A stretch of DNA of 64,000 nt. It comes from Arcuatula senhousia (taxonomy: Eukaryota; Mollusca; Bivalvia; Mytilida; Mytilidae). Location of the stretch: positions 11,049,501 through 11,113,500 of the forward strand of contig OZ020307.1 of the NCBI GenBank assembly GCA_963971305.1, written 5' to 3'. Within the stretch, counting starts at the first letter, position 1. Each line of letters starts with the position of its first letter. The notes below the pieces were generated by a model, which did not search any database, was not told the origin of the DNA, and worked only from the letters and a program-made list of their open reading frames with translations. Position numbers and translations under genes: made by a program. Shown here piece by piece: positions 49,101 through 59,497 of the stretch.

Positions 49101-50753
49101 CCTACCAAGTACCAACTCATTTCCATAAACGGTTTCTTAGAAACGCATTGCGGAATTATACATATACGTACGGACGTACGAGCATAAGCAAAACCTAGTG
49201 CCCCCGACATGGCGTCGCGGGTGGCATAAAAAGACAATTTTCGCATTTTTGGGACCATAAAAATCACTATATTTCACAAATACATGTAACTTGAAAACCG
49301 TATATATCGCTACAAAATTTTGTCTTGTAGTTTGCGAGCGTGAACGTTGTAGCGGCATAATTGAGCCTCCTCTTATCGAACTATACAAGAAGACAAGAGA
49401 CACCAATCGGGCAGTCCGAAGCCAAAAGTCAAAAAGAGCGAAGGCAAAATCGGTCATTTGTTGTCATTTGTATTTCATTACATAACAAAACAAGCACAAA
49501 CAAACAAGAGAGGACTTTTAAGTTTTAAAGAACTTTTAAAGCGAACATAAGATATTCCTATCAAAAAAGGACATCTTTTTGACAATTTCGAAGGACTGGG
49601 CATCGTTCCTCGAAACCACTCTCACAAATGATGTTGAGAAGAGAGTCGGAAAATTGGTTCATGAAATTTTCACCTCAGACGAGGATGGAACCACGAGAAT
49701 CGGTGTTAGTAGCCCGACACGTTAAGAACTTTACCGCCGACTCCTTTTTATTTGATCAATGATCAAACCATATGGTCCAAACATGAAAAAGCTAATGATT
49801 TTTTTTGAAAATTGACTATTTCATTTCGATTTCGTCTGGAAATATTATTATTAAAACAAAAAGTCGCATTTGCAGATGTAAAATTGGGTAACTCAGAACG
49901 ATCAAAGACGAATCTAGCAAACATAATGGGATAACAGAAAACAAAACACACTTACAAAACTGAACCGTGAGAAATTGAAAATCCACCAATGTGACTTAAA
50001 TCGTAACGAGGTAAAGCAAAAAATAATATCTACCTATTGGTACTTTCAACTCTTCGTTGTACTTCTCAACTAAAGCAGTTGTGCATCTCAACTGTCGCAT
50101 TTGCACATCTCAACTTTCGCCAATCGTTAAAAGATGTACAATTCAACTTGTGCGGATGTACTAAAAAACTTTCGCATATGTACTTCACAACTTGTGCACC
50201 GATGTCGTGTTTTATCATTAAAGGGCACAATAAAACGACTCTCTACCCTTCAATATATTGTTATTTAGGTAGCTTATCTTTAGAATAAAAAATAATGTTT
50301 TAAATACTTATGATGTTTTATATACGTGATTTTCGGAATATTTATGTATAAAAGTATTTAATTTGTATTTTTAAGAACTAAATTAAAGTCAATTTTAAGT
50401 CATTAGTAACATAAATGCCTTAATAATAGTTTCCAGTTAAAAAACATTACTATTAGGCATATTTCTGGCATTTTAGATGTAAATTCCTAATTTCGGGTGT
50501 CTTTTTCGTCTGATTTACCCACAAGCCACTATAAAAGCACTAATCAATTATAGCGGGTGTACTTCTCAATCGTTTTTACGCAGCGCACCTTCCATACATT
50601 GGTTTACACCTCTTAATTTATCCACTGTTCAGTACTAGAAAAGATTGAATGATATATATTGTACACTTCGATAGCATGTGGAATTTAAAACTAGAAATTC
50701 CATTTGACTATCTTTCCACTTGGATACACTTCTATCTATCGTTGTCTTTTCAG
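46140..50753 (+). other. Putative 5' UTR intron of the Ras-family gene
   Basis: Bounded by the GTAAGT donor at 46,140 and the polypyrimidine acceptor gttgtcttttcag ending at 50,753. It contains a TIR transposon (47,749-50,601) and AT-rich sequence. No other gene is recognised inside. Confidence 0.4.
47749..50601. mobile_element. TIR transposon (2.85 kb) with subterminal motif arrays
   Basis: The left end CAATGTATGGAAGGTGCGCT is inverted at the right end (50,601 backwards). The match runs about 45 bp, through AAAAACGATTGAGAAGTAC. GTTTA flanks both sides (47,744-47,748; 50,602-50,606). Subterminal arrays of related motifs face each other: TGTACTTCTCAAC, TGTGCATCTCAAC, GCACATCTCAAC and TGTACTTCACAAC at 50,059-50,190, and complementary forms (TGAAGTACAAC, TTGAATAGTACA) at 48,180-48,250. 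These look like clustered transposase-binding sites. No transposase frame is found, so it is non-autonomous. Superfamily unassigned. Confidence 0.8.
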
Positions 50754-50754
50754 A

Positions 50755-51405
50755 ATGCCGAGAAACAGAATATTTAGTGATGGAGTTGAGGAAAAAGAGG
50801 TCAGCTACAGAATAGCAGTATTAGGTGCCCCAGGGGTGGGCAAATCGTCCATCATATCACAATTTCTGTATGAACAGTTTAACAGTGAATATAAAGAAAC
50901 AATCGAGGAACTACACCGAGGAGAATATGACATAGAGGGGAGACAATTAACATTAGATATATTGGACACCGCTGGTCATAACGAATTTACAGGAATGAGA
51001 AAGTTGGCTTTAAGCTCAAGTGATGCCTTTATATTAGTTTATTCTATGACAGACACTAGCTCATTTGAGGAGGTTAAAAAGCTCCGAGAAGATATTGTGA
51101 CCGAACGAGGTCAAAAAGTGCCTATTGTGATAGTTGGTAACAAATCAGACATCAGTTCAAACTTATCACCAGTTGACAAAGAGACGGCGGCTTCTATAGC
51201 TTGCTGTGACTGGGAAACAGGGTTTGTTCAAGCCTCTGCCAAGGAGAATATTAATATAGTTGGAATATTCAAAGAACTTTTAAGACTTTCACACTTTCCA
51301 CAGCCTCTTAGTCCTGCAGTCAGAAAGAGGCGCATGTCAATACCTAATACAACGACATCTAAATCTGTCCATAGACATTCAAGGCAGAGTTGTGTAATAA
51401 GTTGA
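50755..51405 (+). CDS. Ras-family small GTPase, Ras-dva/RASD-like
   Basis: A 216-residue protein starting at ATG 50,755, two bases after a splice acceptor (tcttttcag). All five G motifs are present: G1 GAPGVGKSS (24-32), switch I with EELHRGEY (51-58), G3 DTAGHNEF (71-78), G4 NKSD (129-132) and G5 ASAK (160-163). The C-terminus is basic and ends CVIS, a CaaX box for prenylation, so the protein should sit on membranes and act as a GTP-controlled signalling switch. The EELHR block and a C-terminal extension of ~35 residues resemble Ras-dva and RASD proteins rather than classical Ras. Two switch positions are unusual: proline at the Ras Gly12 site (P26) and histidine at the Gln61 site (H75). The coding sequence is a single exon. 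An ATTAAA lies about 60 bases after the stop. The exact subfamily is uncertain. Confidence 0.9.
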   Translation: MPRNRIFSDGVEEKEVSYRIAVLGAPGVGKSSIISQFLYEQFNSEYKETIEELHRGEYDIEGRQLTLDILDTAGHNEFTGMRKLALSSSDAFILVYSMTDTSSFEEVKKLREDIVTERGQKVPIVIVGNKSDISSNLSPVDKETAASIACCDWETGFVQASAKENINIVGIFKELLRLSHFPQPLSPAVRKRRMSIPNTTTSKSVHRHSRQSCVIS

Positions 51406-52890
51406 CGAAGATATATAAAATATCTTTTTTATATGTTTGTTTATTTTTGTAAAATGTTTGTATTAAAAGTTGTATAAACTGGATATTTATTTGCCTAGAT
51501 GAATTAACTCTGATAAAAAATGACATTTTAGACTAACCCAGAGTGTCCCGTTGCTTTTATCTTAAGAAATATAATATCGGACATTGATAAAAAAAAATCA
51601 CAATAAGAACAGATTTAAGTTCTTATATAATTCGCAGTATTCAAAATATTTTATTGTTCTTTATTGTCTTGACTAAACGAGTTGAATGGAATCAGTCCTA
51701 GTTTTGAATTGAAAAGACCAATTTTCAAAATATTTCAAACAAACTCTCTAGGAATACTAAATAGTAGTCCTGTATTTGTTGTATATTCTCGTTTTGAATT
51801 GCCCTTTCCGGCCTATAAAGTATTGCAACATTTGGTTCCACTGAAGATGGTCATTATTTTAATCACAATTACACAAAAATTTGTCTGAAAGGTGTCATAT
51901 TTTATATAATAGAAAAGTCCAAGATTCAATTGTGATTGTTATGATGCTTTATATGGTTTAAACTATTGGAGGCTTCAATTATCTTATTATGAACTATATG
52001 ACATCTCAAATACAATTAGTTGTACAAAAAGGTCAATACATTGAGATAATGCTATAAAAGCAGAAATCAGTTGGCTTAAAATTACTCAATTAAGACTAGA
52101 AGACTTTCAAAATATTACTGATACTTTGAATCGTGAAGGATGACCATTATATTGAACAAAATGTACGTAGAAAAGCAAAGAGGCACCACTGGGGCATCCG
52201 AGTGTTAAGAAATCTGAAACGGCAAAACAAGATTTAGGTTATTCTGTTTCGTCTTTCAATATCCAAACAAATAAACAATCGATTGTCAAAATCCAAAAGC
52301 TTGTTCCTGTCCCAGACATAGGTTGATCTTAGTCATAATTTGGTTTCCAGTTCGGCATTTTTGGTTAATTGTTCTATACTCTTCTTTTTTTTAATTTCCA
52401 TGTTGCCTATGATTAGTTTAATAGACGAAACGTGCGTCAGGCGTAGCTAAGATTAATGTCTGTAACTGTGTTGTAACTTTATTTGTACGTTAAATGAAAA
52501 ATATACAAACACTGTAAGTATATAAGTTGGCTTAAGAAACTATGAAACTCTTTGCAATTATTAGAGCTCTATTCATTGTCATTATCTAGCATACTCTTTT
52601 CTAACAAGCTAATTAATTTCTTAACAAAAAGCTATCTCAAGGATATAAATACGAAGGGTACTTTTCCATTAGGATTATTTTTACAGCAAACAAAAGTCAG
52701 AACAAAATGAATTGTAATATATTAGAAAGCCTTCCGCATGGCAGAACAAAACGTCTGACATTATCACGCTGTCATTACCATATAGTAATTTCTCCAGAAT
52801 GTTGAAAGATCTACAGAATCTTTCTTCGTGTTCTTTCATGGACATATTTTTAAGCCGATTTTACAGAAACTTTGTACTATAAGGAAAAGC
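51406..52890. other. Ras gene 3' region and AT-rich intergenic sequence
   Basis: The 3' untranslated region probably ends within ~100 bp of the stop codon. A repeat-like tail (cgaaacgtgcgtcaggcgta) at 52,426-52,445 resembles one at about 48,496 and is likely dispersed. A second TATAAATAC motif occurs at about 52,642, with no coding exon recognised behind it. Confidence 0.4.
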
Positions 52891-52895
52891 GTAAG

Positions 52896-53125
52896 TAGTA
52901 GTATACTGGGTCACTCTAGACCACTTTGACCCCGATGACCCCGAGTTCATTCCCATAGGCTCCATGTTAAATCGTTGCTATTTTTGGTACTGAAATACCC
53001 ACCCAAGATCTCTAGCAGTAAAGTCGTGTGCAGTCATGCGGAACGGCGACTCGCCCCTTTCTTTCGCCCCATTTTAGTTCGTCACCAATTTCTATTATGT
53101 ATTATTATCTCTTATCTTTAACGTA
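52896..53125. other. Possible outer end of the polymerase element
   Basis: TAGTAGTATAC at 52,896-52,906 is followed by gggtcact and tgaccccgatgacccc (to 52,943). Both echo the sequence at the inner end of the palindrome arm (tagtagtata at 59,283-59,292; gggtcacttt at 59,012). This may be the outer terminus of the element. The right-hand partner lies beyond the window, so it cannot be confirmed. Confidence 0.3.
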
Positions 53126-53199
53126 CCCTAGCCCTAACCCTAATCCTAATCCTAACCCTAGCCCTAACCCTAATCCTAATCCTAACCCTAATCCTAACC
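53126..53199 (-). repeat. Telomere-like (TTAGGG)n variant array, outer end
   Basis: Twelve hexamers of CCCTAA, CCCTAG and TCCTAA on the plus strand, arranged as a ~30 bp higher-order unit of five hexamers repeated twice plus a remainder. In the sense of the adjacent polymerase gene it reads TTAGGG, TTAGGA and CTAGGG. The variants and short length argue against a live telomere. A (cct)n run follows at about 53,263-53,281. Confidence 0.9.
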
Positions 53200-53564
53200 A
53201 TTTGTTTTGTTAGTGTCGTTCTGTCATTTCTATGTGTTATATAGTTTTACTGCCCCTCCCCCTCCTCCTCCTCCTCCTCCTCTTTCCCTCATTTCCCCTC
53301 ATTCTCATCCTCATTGTCCCTAATTTTCCTCATTTCCCTCCTCATTTTCTCTTGTATTTTTCGTCTTTTGATCTTGTTTTGTTCATGTATGGCTCAACTC
53401 TAATTGGTTCTTTTCGTTTATTGTTTGGTTCGCCCTTTATGGGCTCTTTGTTTGTCTTTGTTATTGTATTGATAGCTGTTTCCTTTAAGTTTTCAATAAA
53501 AACTCAAAATCAGGTACAACTTTTATTAACATTCTACGTTTTATTTACATTCTATTTTACAAAT

Positions 53565-56500
53565 TTAATATCCATAAGGTCTGGTGGTTAAATCGTTCAT
53601 GATCACTCTTTTGTCAAATACAATTCTATAATCTTTCTTTTGTGAAACGGTTAACAGTTTTTGATTGCTTCTTTGGATCTTGTAATCGTCTCTCACTGTC
53701 CTGATATCGTTTCTGTTAACGGTTACCATCTCCTTGATGGTGTCGTAGTTGATGTCTAAAGCGTTCTTGAAGTTGAGTGTTATTCCACGAACTTTGCACA
53801 TAGTTCTGTTTCCTCCTTTCTCGGGAATGGCTAGTTTGTATGCATAGTTCTTTGGTCCTCCCGTAACAAACTCTGTAATAGTATTTCCTGGTACTTCATC
53901 TGTTAAATCCCCTAAGTAGTCTCCCAGTTTAGGACTCCATTCTCCTGGTTTCGATGTAAATACGATGGAGTCCGTGTCGCAGTACAGTGTTCTTGGTCCC
54001 AAATTCTCCAGATAAGAATACAGTTTGAGTCTGGCCTGGGCGGTAGTATAGGCTGCTATGACGACATTCGTTTTCTTTGAGGTTTCGATGAACTCTTCTT
54101 TATATTTCCATCGTAATTCCACCATTTCATCGTTAACAAACTGGATCCCGGTGACTTCAATTTTATCGCTGGTTAATATGTCGAAGTATTTCTTTTGTTC
54201 TGTAATGTAGGTGGTCTGTTGCATGTTGTTTCTTTGTCCAAACTTGCCCCAAAAGCTGTTCAACATCAGTTTGGCTAAAGACCTGATGCCGGGGTTCTTT
54301 TCTATTTTGTTATAGTCTAACTGTATCCCTTCCCTAAAGTTTTCCGTAATGATGATGGGATGTCCTTTGGGTACTTTTCCGGTCTTGTTTACAAATGGAT
54401 AGAGTGATGTCACGTCATAGTAGTTGATACTGTTTTCTTCCGCCTCTTTGTATAGAGTGAGGGCCTCTGTTCGTCCACCATAAAAGGCTTCTCGTGGTTC
54501 CAAAGCAGGAATCATCTCTAAGGAGTTGACAAAGTCGCAAAATGTCGTATCATTTTTCAGCTCTCTCTCAAAGTCGCATTCCCATTTCTCTATATAGTCA
54601 TATCCCTCTTGCTGCAGATAAGTCTTCTTCTCTAAGGTCCGTTGATGTAGTTAGTACATGGACATGTTATTGACGGTATTGGTGGTCTCTCTTGGGTAAC
54701 ATCTGGGACACCCGTGCCAGTAACAGCCGTGAAATTCATACACGGTTCCATCATGATATCCATCTACCCTATAGGGACCAATCTGTTTCTCTCCTTCGTT
54801 CTTGGCGTGTTGGATCTGTATGTCTTTTATTGCGGATACGTATTTTAACCATTTCATGGCTTTAATAGAGTGCTTGTGTTCTGGTCGATAGCCTTGCGCC
54901 GGGATGAGGCCAATAGTATTCAACCGTAGAAACTTGGATCGAAAGACCAGGTTGCAGGCAGAGGCAATGGTGATACTGTTTTGGAAGGGGTCGATTGGAG
55001 TACCCTCTAAAGTGTCCATGAACAGTTGTCTAAAGGTTAAACAGGCTTTTCTCAGTATGTCTACGTCAGTGATGCAGTACTTCAAGAGTTCCTTTTGGAC
55101 GTCAAAAGGCTCGTTTCTGTGGTCTTCGTACCATTTCATGAATGTTATTCGGTCTTCCGTCTTCATTCCATCGGGGTTGTAGTAACGAATCTCTGGAAGA
55201 GTTTCTAATCTAACGTTCTGGTTTTCCTTTGTATTAAAAAGGTGTGGGAAGTATCCTTTGTGGAGTTCGTCGAATCCAAACATTTTTGGGAGTTTGGCTA
55301 TCTATTGAGAATCTATCATCCGTATGCTGCAGCTTGGAATCGTTACAGACATGTTCTTGGCGCCGTTGGGGATTATCTTGGGTTGAATTCCATGATGAAA
55401 CAGGTATTGTAGAACGGGGATAGAGTCGTATCCTTTAAAGTTGTGGCAAATAACGGTGGAGTTGTTGTTGTTTCCGGAAAATAACCAGTTGCAAAAGTCG
55501 TTGTTGGCGTTGTGTCCCCTAAAAATGAGTTGATTCTGTCCACAGATCTTGCAGGTACTCTCTTCAGTTACTTCCTCCTCCAGGCATACGGTGCACACCT
55601 TATGGACCACGCATAAGTTAGGTCGGTGTTCCATGGCTCCGCAGGTACTGGCTTTGCAATGTAAACAAGTTCCATTAGAATCCGGTTGGTATCCCGTATC
55701 GCACTCTACGAGGTCGTCTTGTGTGCATTCAAAATCAAAGAAGATGTAAGTTTGCTCTTCGGGAGGTTTTTTTATTACTATAGGCATCATGTAACACTGG
55801 TGGCTTGGATCGCAGTACTGTTTACAGGATGGACAATACATCTCGCCACACTCATGGTCTGTTTCCCTTTTCTCCATGTTGACGGCGTGGCCACAGTCTT
55901 TACACTTGTAGTACCATTTACATGTTGAGTTGCCCTTTTTTGTTTGCTCCAAATGAAGTTGGAAGCACTCTTTTCCCTTAAAGTTTCTATCACATAGGCT
56001 ACAGTTGATCCAATTGTCTTCACAGGGTTCGTGTATCTTTTTACAAAGGATGCATGGGTTGTTGCATGCATGTGTTTCCTTTGTATTATATCCCTTTTTA
56101 CACTTGTTGCAGTAATAGACCCTGGTCAAGAATCCTGTTATAGTGGTGATGACATCGTAATGGTCTTCGTGGTGGTAAAGGTAAATTTTCTTATCAGTTT
56201 CCGGACCTTCGTAGATGATTCCTTTGAAAAAGTCTTTGGAGAAAACGGTGATTTGGTATTCCGGCAGTACAGCTTGGAATTGTTTCAGTTCCTCGATGCC
56301 GCAGGGTCCATTTGGTACATTGGCTTTCTCGTGGAGTTGAAGGGCCAAGTATTCCTGTATGCGTCTTCCTTGACGAATGGACTTCCATTGAGGATGGTTA
56401 TCTATCCTTGCTTTCGCAGTAACAATGGCTCTAGCGCAGCATAATTCGTCTCGGTTTCGGATCCTGACGAAACTTTGTTTGTCTTTAAGCATTCTGTCGA

Positions 56501-57188
56501 GATCAACGAAGTTGCATCTCTTGCGCCCTGATCCTTCGGGAATAGATACGTGAAGGATATCTAATTCCAGGCTTCCGTCCAATACAAACTCTTCATGAGA
56601 TTGTAAAACTCTTTCTATTTCCTTTAATAGTAGTTCCGTAGTCAAGTCCTTGAGTTGTAATACCGGAAGGGCAATCGGGAAGTCAAGGGAGTTGGTTTCA
56701 ATTGTTAGTTTAACAAGGTCGTGTTCTTTCATCTCTTTTCCAATGGTTTGCAGGATGGAGTCGAATAACCGATGTAGTGTTCTTGTGATGGAAGGCAGGT
56801 CCGTGACTTCAAATTCCTTAAAGGTGACTGTATAATGATTTCTTGAAGTTCCAAACTTGAGTATTCTTTTCTTCTCCTGCCGTTTGATGGTGTAATAGGA
56901 TTTCGGATCATCCATGTGGAACGGCTGCCCTGCTCCTCTTTGTCCATGTCTTTGCTGATGTAACTCTAAATGGCGTTGGGTGGCAAAGGCCTGGTTGCAT
57001 TGGGTACATTCGTAGCCCATTTGGTAGCGGGTCATGTGAGCTTGTAGATTCTCCCGTCTCGTAAAGGTCTTAGTGCATCTCGTACACGAGTAAGTCTCTC
57101 TGTGATTGGTCAATCGTCTATGACGATAGAGTTGACTCATCCTCTCAAAACTCGCTTCACATTGGTTGCAGGTAAATTGCTTAGGCAT
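53565..57188 (-). pseudogene. Polinton-type protein-primed DNA polymerase B, left arm, broken
   Basis: About 1,207 codons from ATG 57,188. Three N-terminal C2H2 fingers (residues 5-29, 33-55, 59-81) and a Cys/His-rich central region precede an exonuclease domain with DFE (485-487), HNFKGYD (582-588) and YCITD (~704-708). Then come a VDGYHDGTVYEFHGCYWHGC block characteristic of Maverick/Polinton polymerases and the polymerase motifs DVTSLYP (~925), KLMLNSFWG (~973), YCDTDS (~1071) and KNYAYK (~1113). Breaks: an in-frame TAG at 55,302-55,304 inside a small deletion/replacement, an in-frame TAA at 54,651-54,653, and a His-to-Tyr change at finger 2 (residue 55). Reading frame is otherwise kept, so decay is recent. 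AATAAA in sense at 53,540-53,545 may end the transcript. The family replicates linear DNA from a protein primer. Confidence 0.9.
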
Positions 57189-57269
57189 CTGAAACAAAAG
57201 AACACAGGTAAGTATTCATGTATGACTCATAGGTTTGCTTAAATATGTATTGCTCTTACTTGTGACCTT

Positions 57270-57450
57270 TAATAACCTAATGTTACTGTTTAATATTATA
57301 ACGCTTAGCTTCTCTCTTAGTCTGATCTCTTTGGCATCTAATCGTTAAATGGTTTTTTAAATAACCTTATGTTTAATATTATACCGCTTACCTTCTCTCT
57401 TTGTTAAAACACGTCTGATCTCTTTGGCGTCTAATCGTTAAATGATCTGA
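57270..57450 (-). repeat. Direct repeat in the polymerase leader, left arm
   Basis: Two ~85 bp imperfect copies containing (in sense) atttaacgattaga, gccaaagagatcaga and a taagcg..tataatattaaa block. They lie upstream of the polymerase start, mirrored at 61,346-61,525. Confidence 0.75.
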
Positions 57451-58115
57451 TTTCAAATAGTTTACCTGTATATTGTATTGTATCACGTGATCATGTCACG
57501 TGACTTTCTGGATCGAACCGGTTAGAACCGGTTTTTGAAACGCTTCAATAAAATTTTCCATTAGATGTTTTTCTTCAGTATGGTTTTGTGGAAAAGTTTT
57601 CAAAGTTTCATAATTTTATTAAAAAGTTTTTAATTTTGTTTGGATTTTATAAAAAGGTTTTAAGATTTTATTAAAAAGATTTTGATTTTGTTTAGATTTT
57701 GTGAAAAAGTTTTAAAATTTTTATATTTTTATTAAAAAGATTTTGATTTTGTTCGGATTTTGTGAAAATGTTTTCAAAGTTTTAGGATTTTCATCGAAAT
57801 ATTTTGATTTTGTTTAGATTTTATGTACATGTTTTCATATTAAAGTTTAGTTTCATCAAAACAGCTTAAGTATACATTTTAATTGGAGGAATTGTGGTGG
57901 AAAATGTGGAATTGTGGTGGAAAATGTGGAAATGTGGAGGAATTGTGGGGGGAAATGTGGAAATGTGGGGGGAAATGGGGTGAAACCCCCCCCAAAATTC
58001 GGGGGGGTGAAATGGGTAATATTGGGGTGAAATGGGGGTTTTTATGGTAAAATGGGGGGGGGGGAAATCCCCCCCAATTTCGGGGGGGAATGTGGAAATG
58101 GGGGGGGGGGGGGGG
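57451..58115 (-). repeat. AT-rich tandem repeat and G-tract region, left arm
   Basis: 57,560-57,850 holds about five ~55 bp units (on the plus strand ttttgtttagattttgtgaa and relatives). 57,890-58,115 is G-rich on the plus strand, with runs of 7 to 17 G separated by short spacers, capable of quadruplex formation. A pair of ccggtt motifs (gaaccggttagaaccggttt) lies at 57,515-57,534. The mirror is at 60,670-61,290. Confidence 0.8.
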
Positions 58116-58251
58116 GTAATTGGGGTTGTTTCCAGCTAAATCAGCTGTTGTTGCTGCGTAAAAGGCTCACTCTATGGAGTAATCAAACAAAACGCGTGTA
58201 CAAGTTCGAATACTTTATTGAGTAAATACAGTCTTCTTTATAGTTCCATCA

Positions 58252-58719
58252 TTATTTGGTCTTTTCTAGGTTTGACTTGGGCTTTCTTCCTCTTGGACTC
58301 TTTACTTCCTTGGACTTTACAATTCGTTCGTTAAGGCTCTTTACTTCCTTGGACTTTGCAATTCGTTCCTTAAGGTTCTTTACTTCCTTGGACTTTTCAC
58401 CTCTGGACTTCTTCGATTTTATGGACGTCTTTGCATTCTTGATTGGTTGTCTCTTCATGACATCTTTAGAGGTTTCCTTTGTCTTTAACTTTGACTCTTG
58501 TAGCTTCGCCAAGTGTCTTATCTCCTTGTATATGGCCTTTCCTAAACTTTCAAGTCTCTGTTGCACAGCCTTCGGGCGTCTTGTCAGTTTTTCTGGTGGT
58601 CCGGCTTTAATCTTGGGTACTCTTTTCTCTTTGGAGTCTACATGTTTCACTTTCTTATGGCGTGTAACATCACTTGGCCATGCAAACCGTCTCTTGCATA
58701 CGGAGCACTGATAAACCAT
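58252..58719 (-). CDS. C2H2 zinc-finger, lysine-rich small protein, left arm
   Basis: A 155-residue protein read from ATG 58,719, which has a favourable context (AACATGG). One C2H2 finger (C5, C8, H21, H26) is followed by a very basic tail with a 13-residue repeat built on KSKEVK-x-L-x-ERI, three times (about 109-140). The tail ends with PRGRKPKS, which resembles an AT-hook. No catalytic domain. Likely a nuclear DNA-binding or DNA-packaging protein; a terminal-protein or accessory replication role is possible but unsupported. It lies between the palindrome centre and the polymerase, pointing the same way as the polymerase. AATAAA in sense 30-40 bases after the stop fits a compact, separately polyadenylated gene. 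The protein is identical to the right-arm copy. Confidence 0.7.
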   Translation of the reverse strand: MVYQCSVCKRRFAWPSDVTRHKKVKHVDSKEKRVPKIKAGPPEKLTRRPKAVQQRLESLGKAIYKEIRHLAKLQESKLKTKETSKDVMKRQPIKNAKTSIKSKKSRGEKSKEVKNLKERIAKSKEVKSLNERIVKSKEVKSPRGRKPKSNLEKTK

Positions 58720-58784
58720 GTTTCCTCTTCGGTGTCTAACGTAAGACTGACTCAAACTCTACCTGTCATTTCCTATATCTTTCT

Positions 58785-58917
58785 GTAACCCTAACTCTCT
58801 TCTGTTCTATTTTTAACCCTAACCCTAACTTTCCTTTGTTCTATTTTTAACCCTGGCCTCATTCTAACCCTAACTCTCTTCTGTCTTTAACCCTAACCCC
58901 TAACCCTTTAGTATGTT
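58785..58917 (-). repeat. Telomere-like repeats interspersed with AG-rich units, left arm
   Basis: Single or double CCCTAA hexamers alternate with ~25 bp spacers (ctctcttctgttctattttt). In the sense of the neighbouring gene they read TTAGGG. They lie directly upstream of the zinc-finger gene; mirrored at 59,874-60,006. Confidence 0.85.
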
Positions 58918-59010
58918 TCTTTATGGGCTCTTTATGGTGTCTCGTACTTAGTTCTTCTTATATTCCTTATGTATTGGTCCTTGGCTCTTTAACACCCTTA
59001 GTTTTTGGAA

Positions 59011-59180
59011 TGGGTCACTTTGGGGTCAAGTCCTGACTGACCACTGACCATAACCACCCTTAAACCCCCAGAATCAACCTCTAGACCTTAAAAGCTGTCT
59101 AATGATATACAACAACCCTATATTGGACCTAATTTAGGTATTGGTCATTTTGTGGTCAAGCCCCTAATGACCACTGACCA
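59011..59180. repeat. Paired GGTCA/TGACC modules, left arm
   Basis: Two modules 130 bp apart (59,011-59,050 and 59,141-59,180) each carry GGTCAYTTTGKGGTCAAG followed by TGACCACTGACC. Repeated half-sites in both orientations look like iterons or nuclear-receptor half-sites. Mirrored at 59,611-59,780. Confidence 0.6.
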
Positions 59181-59293
59181 ACACAACGGACATCATCGGA
59201 AAGACATTGTCTTACCCAAGACAATGCAACAAACCGGAAGGAAATCGGACAAGGAATAACAAAGTTATGACTTATTAAAAAATAGTAGTATAT

Positions 59294-59497
59294 GATTGGT
59301 GAACAGCTCGAATTTCTCGGATATCTCGAATTTTCGCGCGAAAATGAGTTTCCAAAACTGGAAACTGCGTCATGGGGCGGAACCGGAAGTCACGTGATCC
59401 AAGATGGCCGACCAGAACCGGATGTGACGTCATACGCCTGCACAAAAGGCCGCTCCACCTCTGCTCCACCTGAGAAATGCGACTCGTGAACAACATG
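59294..59497. promoter_or_regulatory. Central spacer: dense host-type transcription motif cluster
   Basis: The only unpaired part of the palindrome. In order: inverted CCAAT (tgattggt, 59,293-59,300), a palindromic E2F-like TTTTCGCGCGAAAA (59,331-59,344), a TTTCCAAAACTGGAAA palindrome (59,350-59,365), ETS-like ACCGGAAGT (59,382-59,390), E-box TCACGTGA (59,390-59,397), YY1-like AAGATGGCC (59,401-59,409), ETS-like ACCGGATGT (59,418-59,426) and CRE TGACGTCA (59,425-59,432). AACCGGAWGTSACGTSA occurs twice as a direct repeat 36 bp apart. Divergent genes leave on both sides, so a shared bidirectional promoter/enhancer is the natural reading. Its ends are weakly inverted too. Confidence 0.6.

Larger units (their letters stand above)
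54811..59293. repeat. Left arm of a giant inverted repeat
   Basis: Pairs with 59,498-64,000. Coordinates sum to 118,791 through the small zinc-finger gene, 118,796 at the polymerase start and 118,811 past the left microdeletion. The arms thus differ only by small indels, mostly in G/C homopolymers, and scattered substitutions. The arm probably extends further left, but its partner lies outside the window. Confidence 0.95.

Noticed and set aside
49137..49457. Overlapping frames on both strands in the intronic transposon
   Set aside because: They lie in a repetitive region of a TIR element, and none shows a DDE transposase or other domain.
52639..52700. Second TATAAATAC motif as a gene promoter
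   Set aside because: No downstream exon, donor or coding region could be tied to it before the polymerase element begins.
53126..53199. A true chromosome end
   Set aside because: Only twelve hexamers with many variants, and unrelated sequence continues on both sides.
53232..53591. 119-codon plus-strand frame next to the polymerase
   Set aside because: It is driven by a CCT-rich tract, overlaps the end of the polymerase gene in antisense, and has no recognisable domain.
56031..56444. 137-codon frame antisense to the polymerase (and its mirror at 62,352-62,765)
   Set aside because: It lies opposite a well-supported coding region and its sequence follows from the sense codons.
57200..57215. 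Perfect CAGGTAAGT donor on the plus strand in the left arm
   Set aside because: It is antisense to the polymerase leader, with no plus-strand exon identifiable; probably the complement of the real acceptor region by chance.
58256..58711. 151-codon frame antisense to the zinc-finger gene
   Set aside because: Its Ser/Phe-rich sequence is the reverse reading of Lys/Glu codons; the sense frame has a clear C2H2 finger and a polyadenylation signal.
59294..59497. Spacer as a parvovirus-like hairpin telomere
   Set aside because: Only its outer ~35 bp are imperfectly inverted; the middle does not fold into a long hairpin by inspection, so the regulatory reading is preferred.
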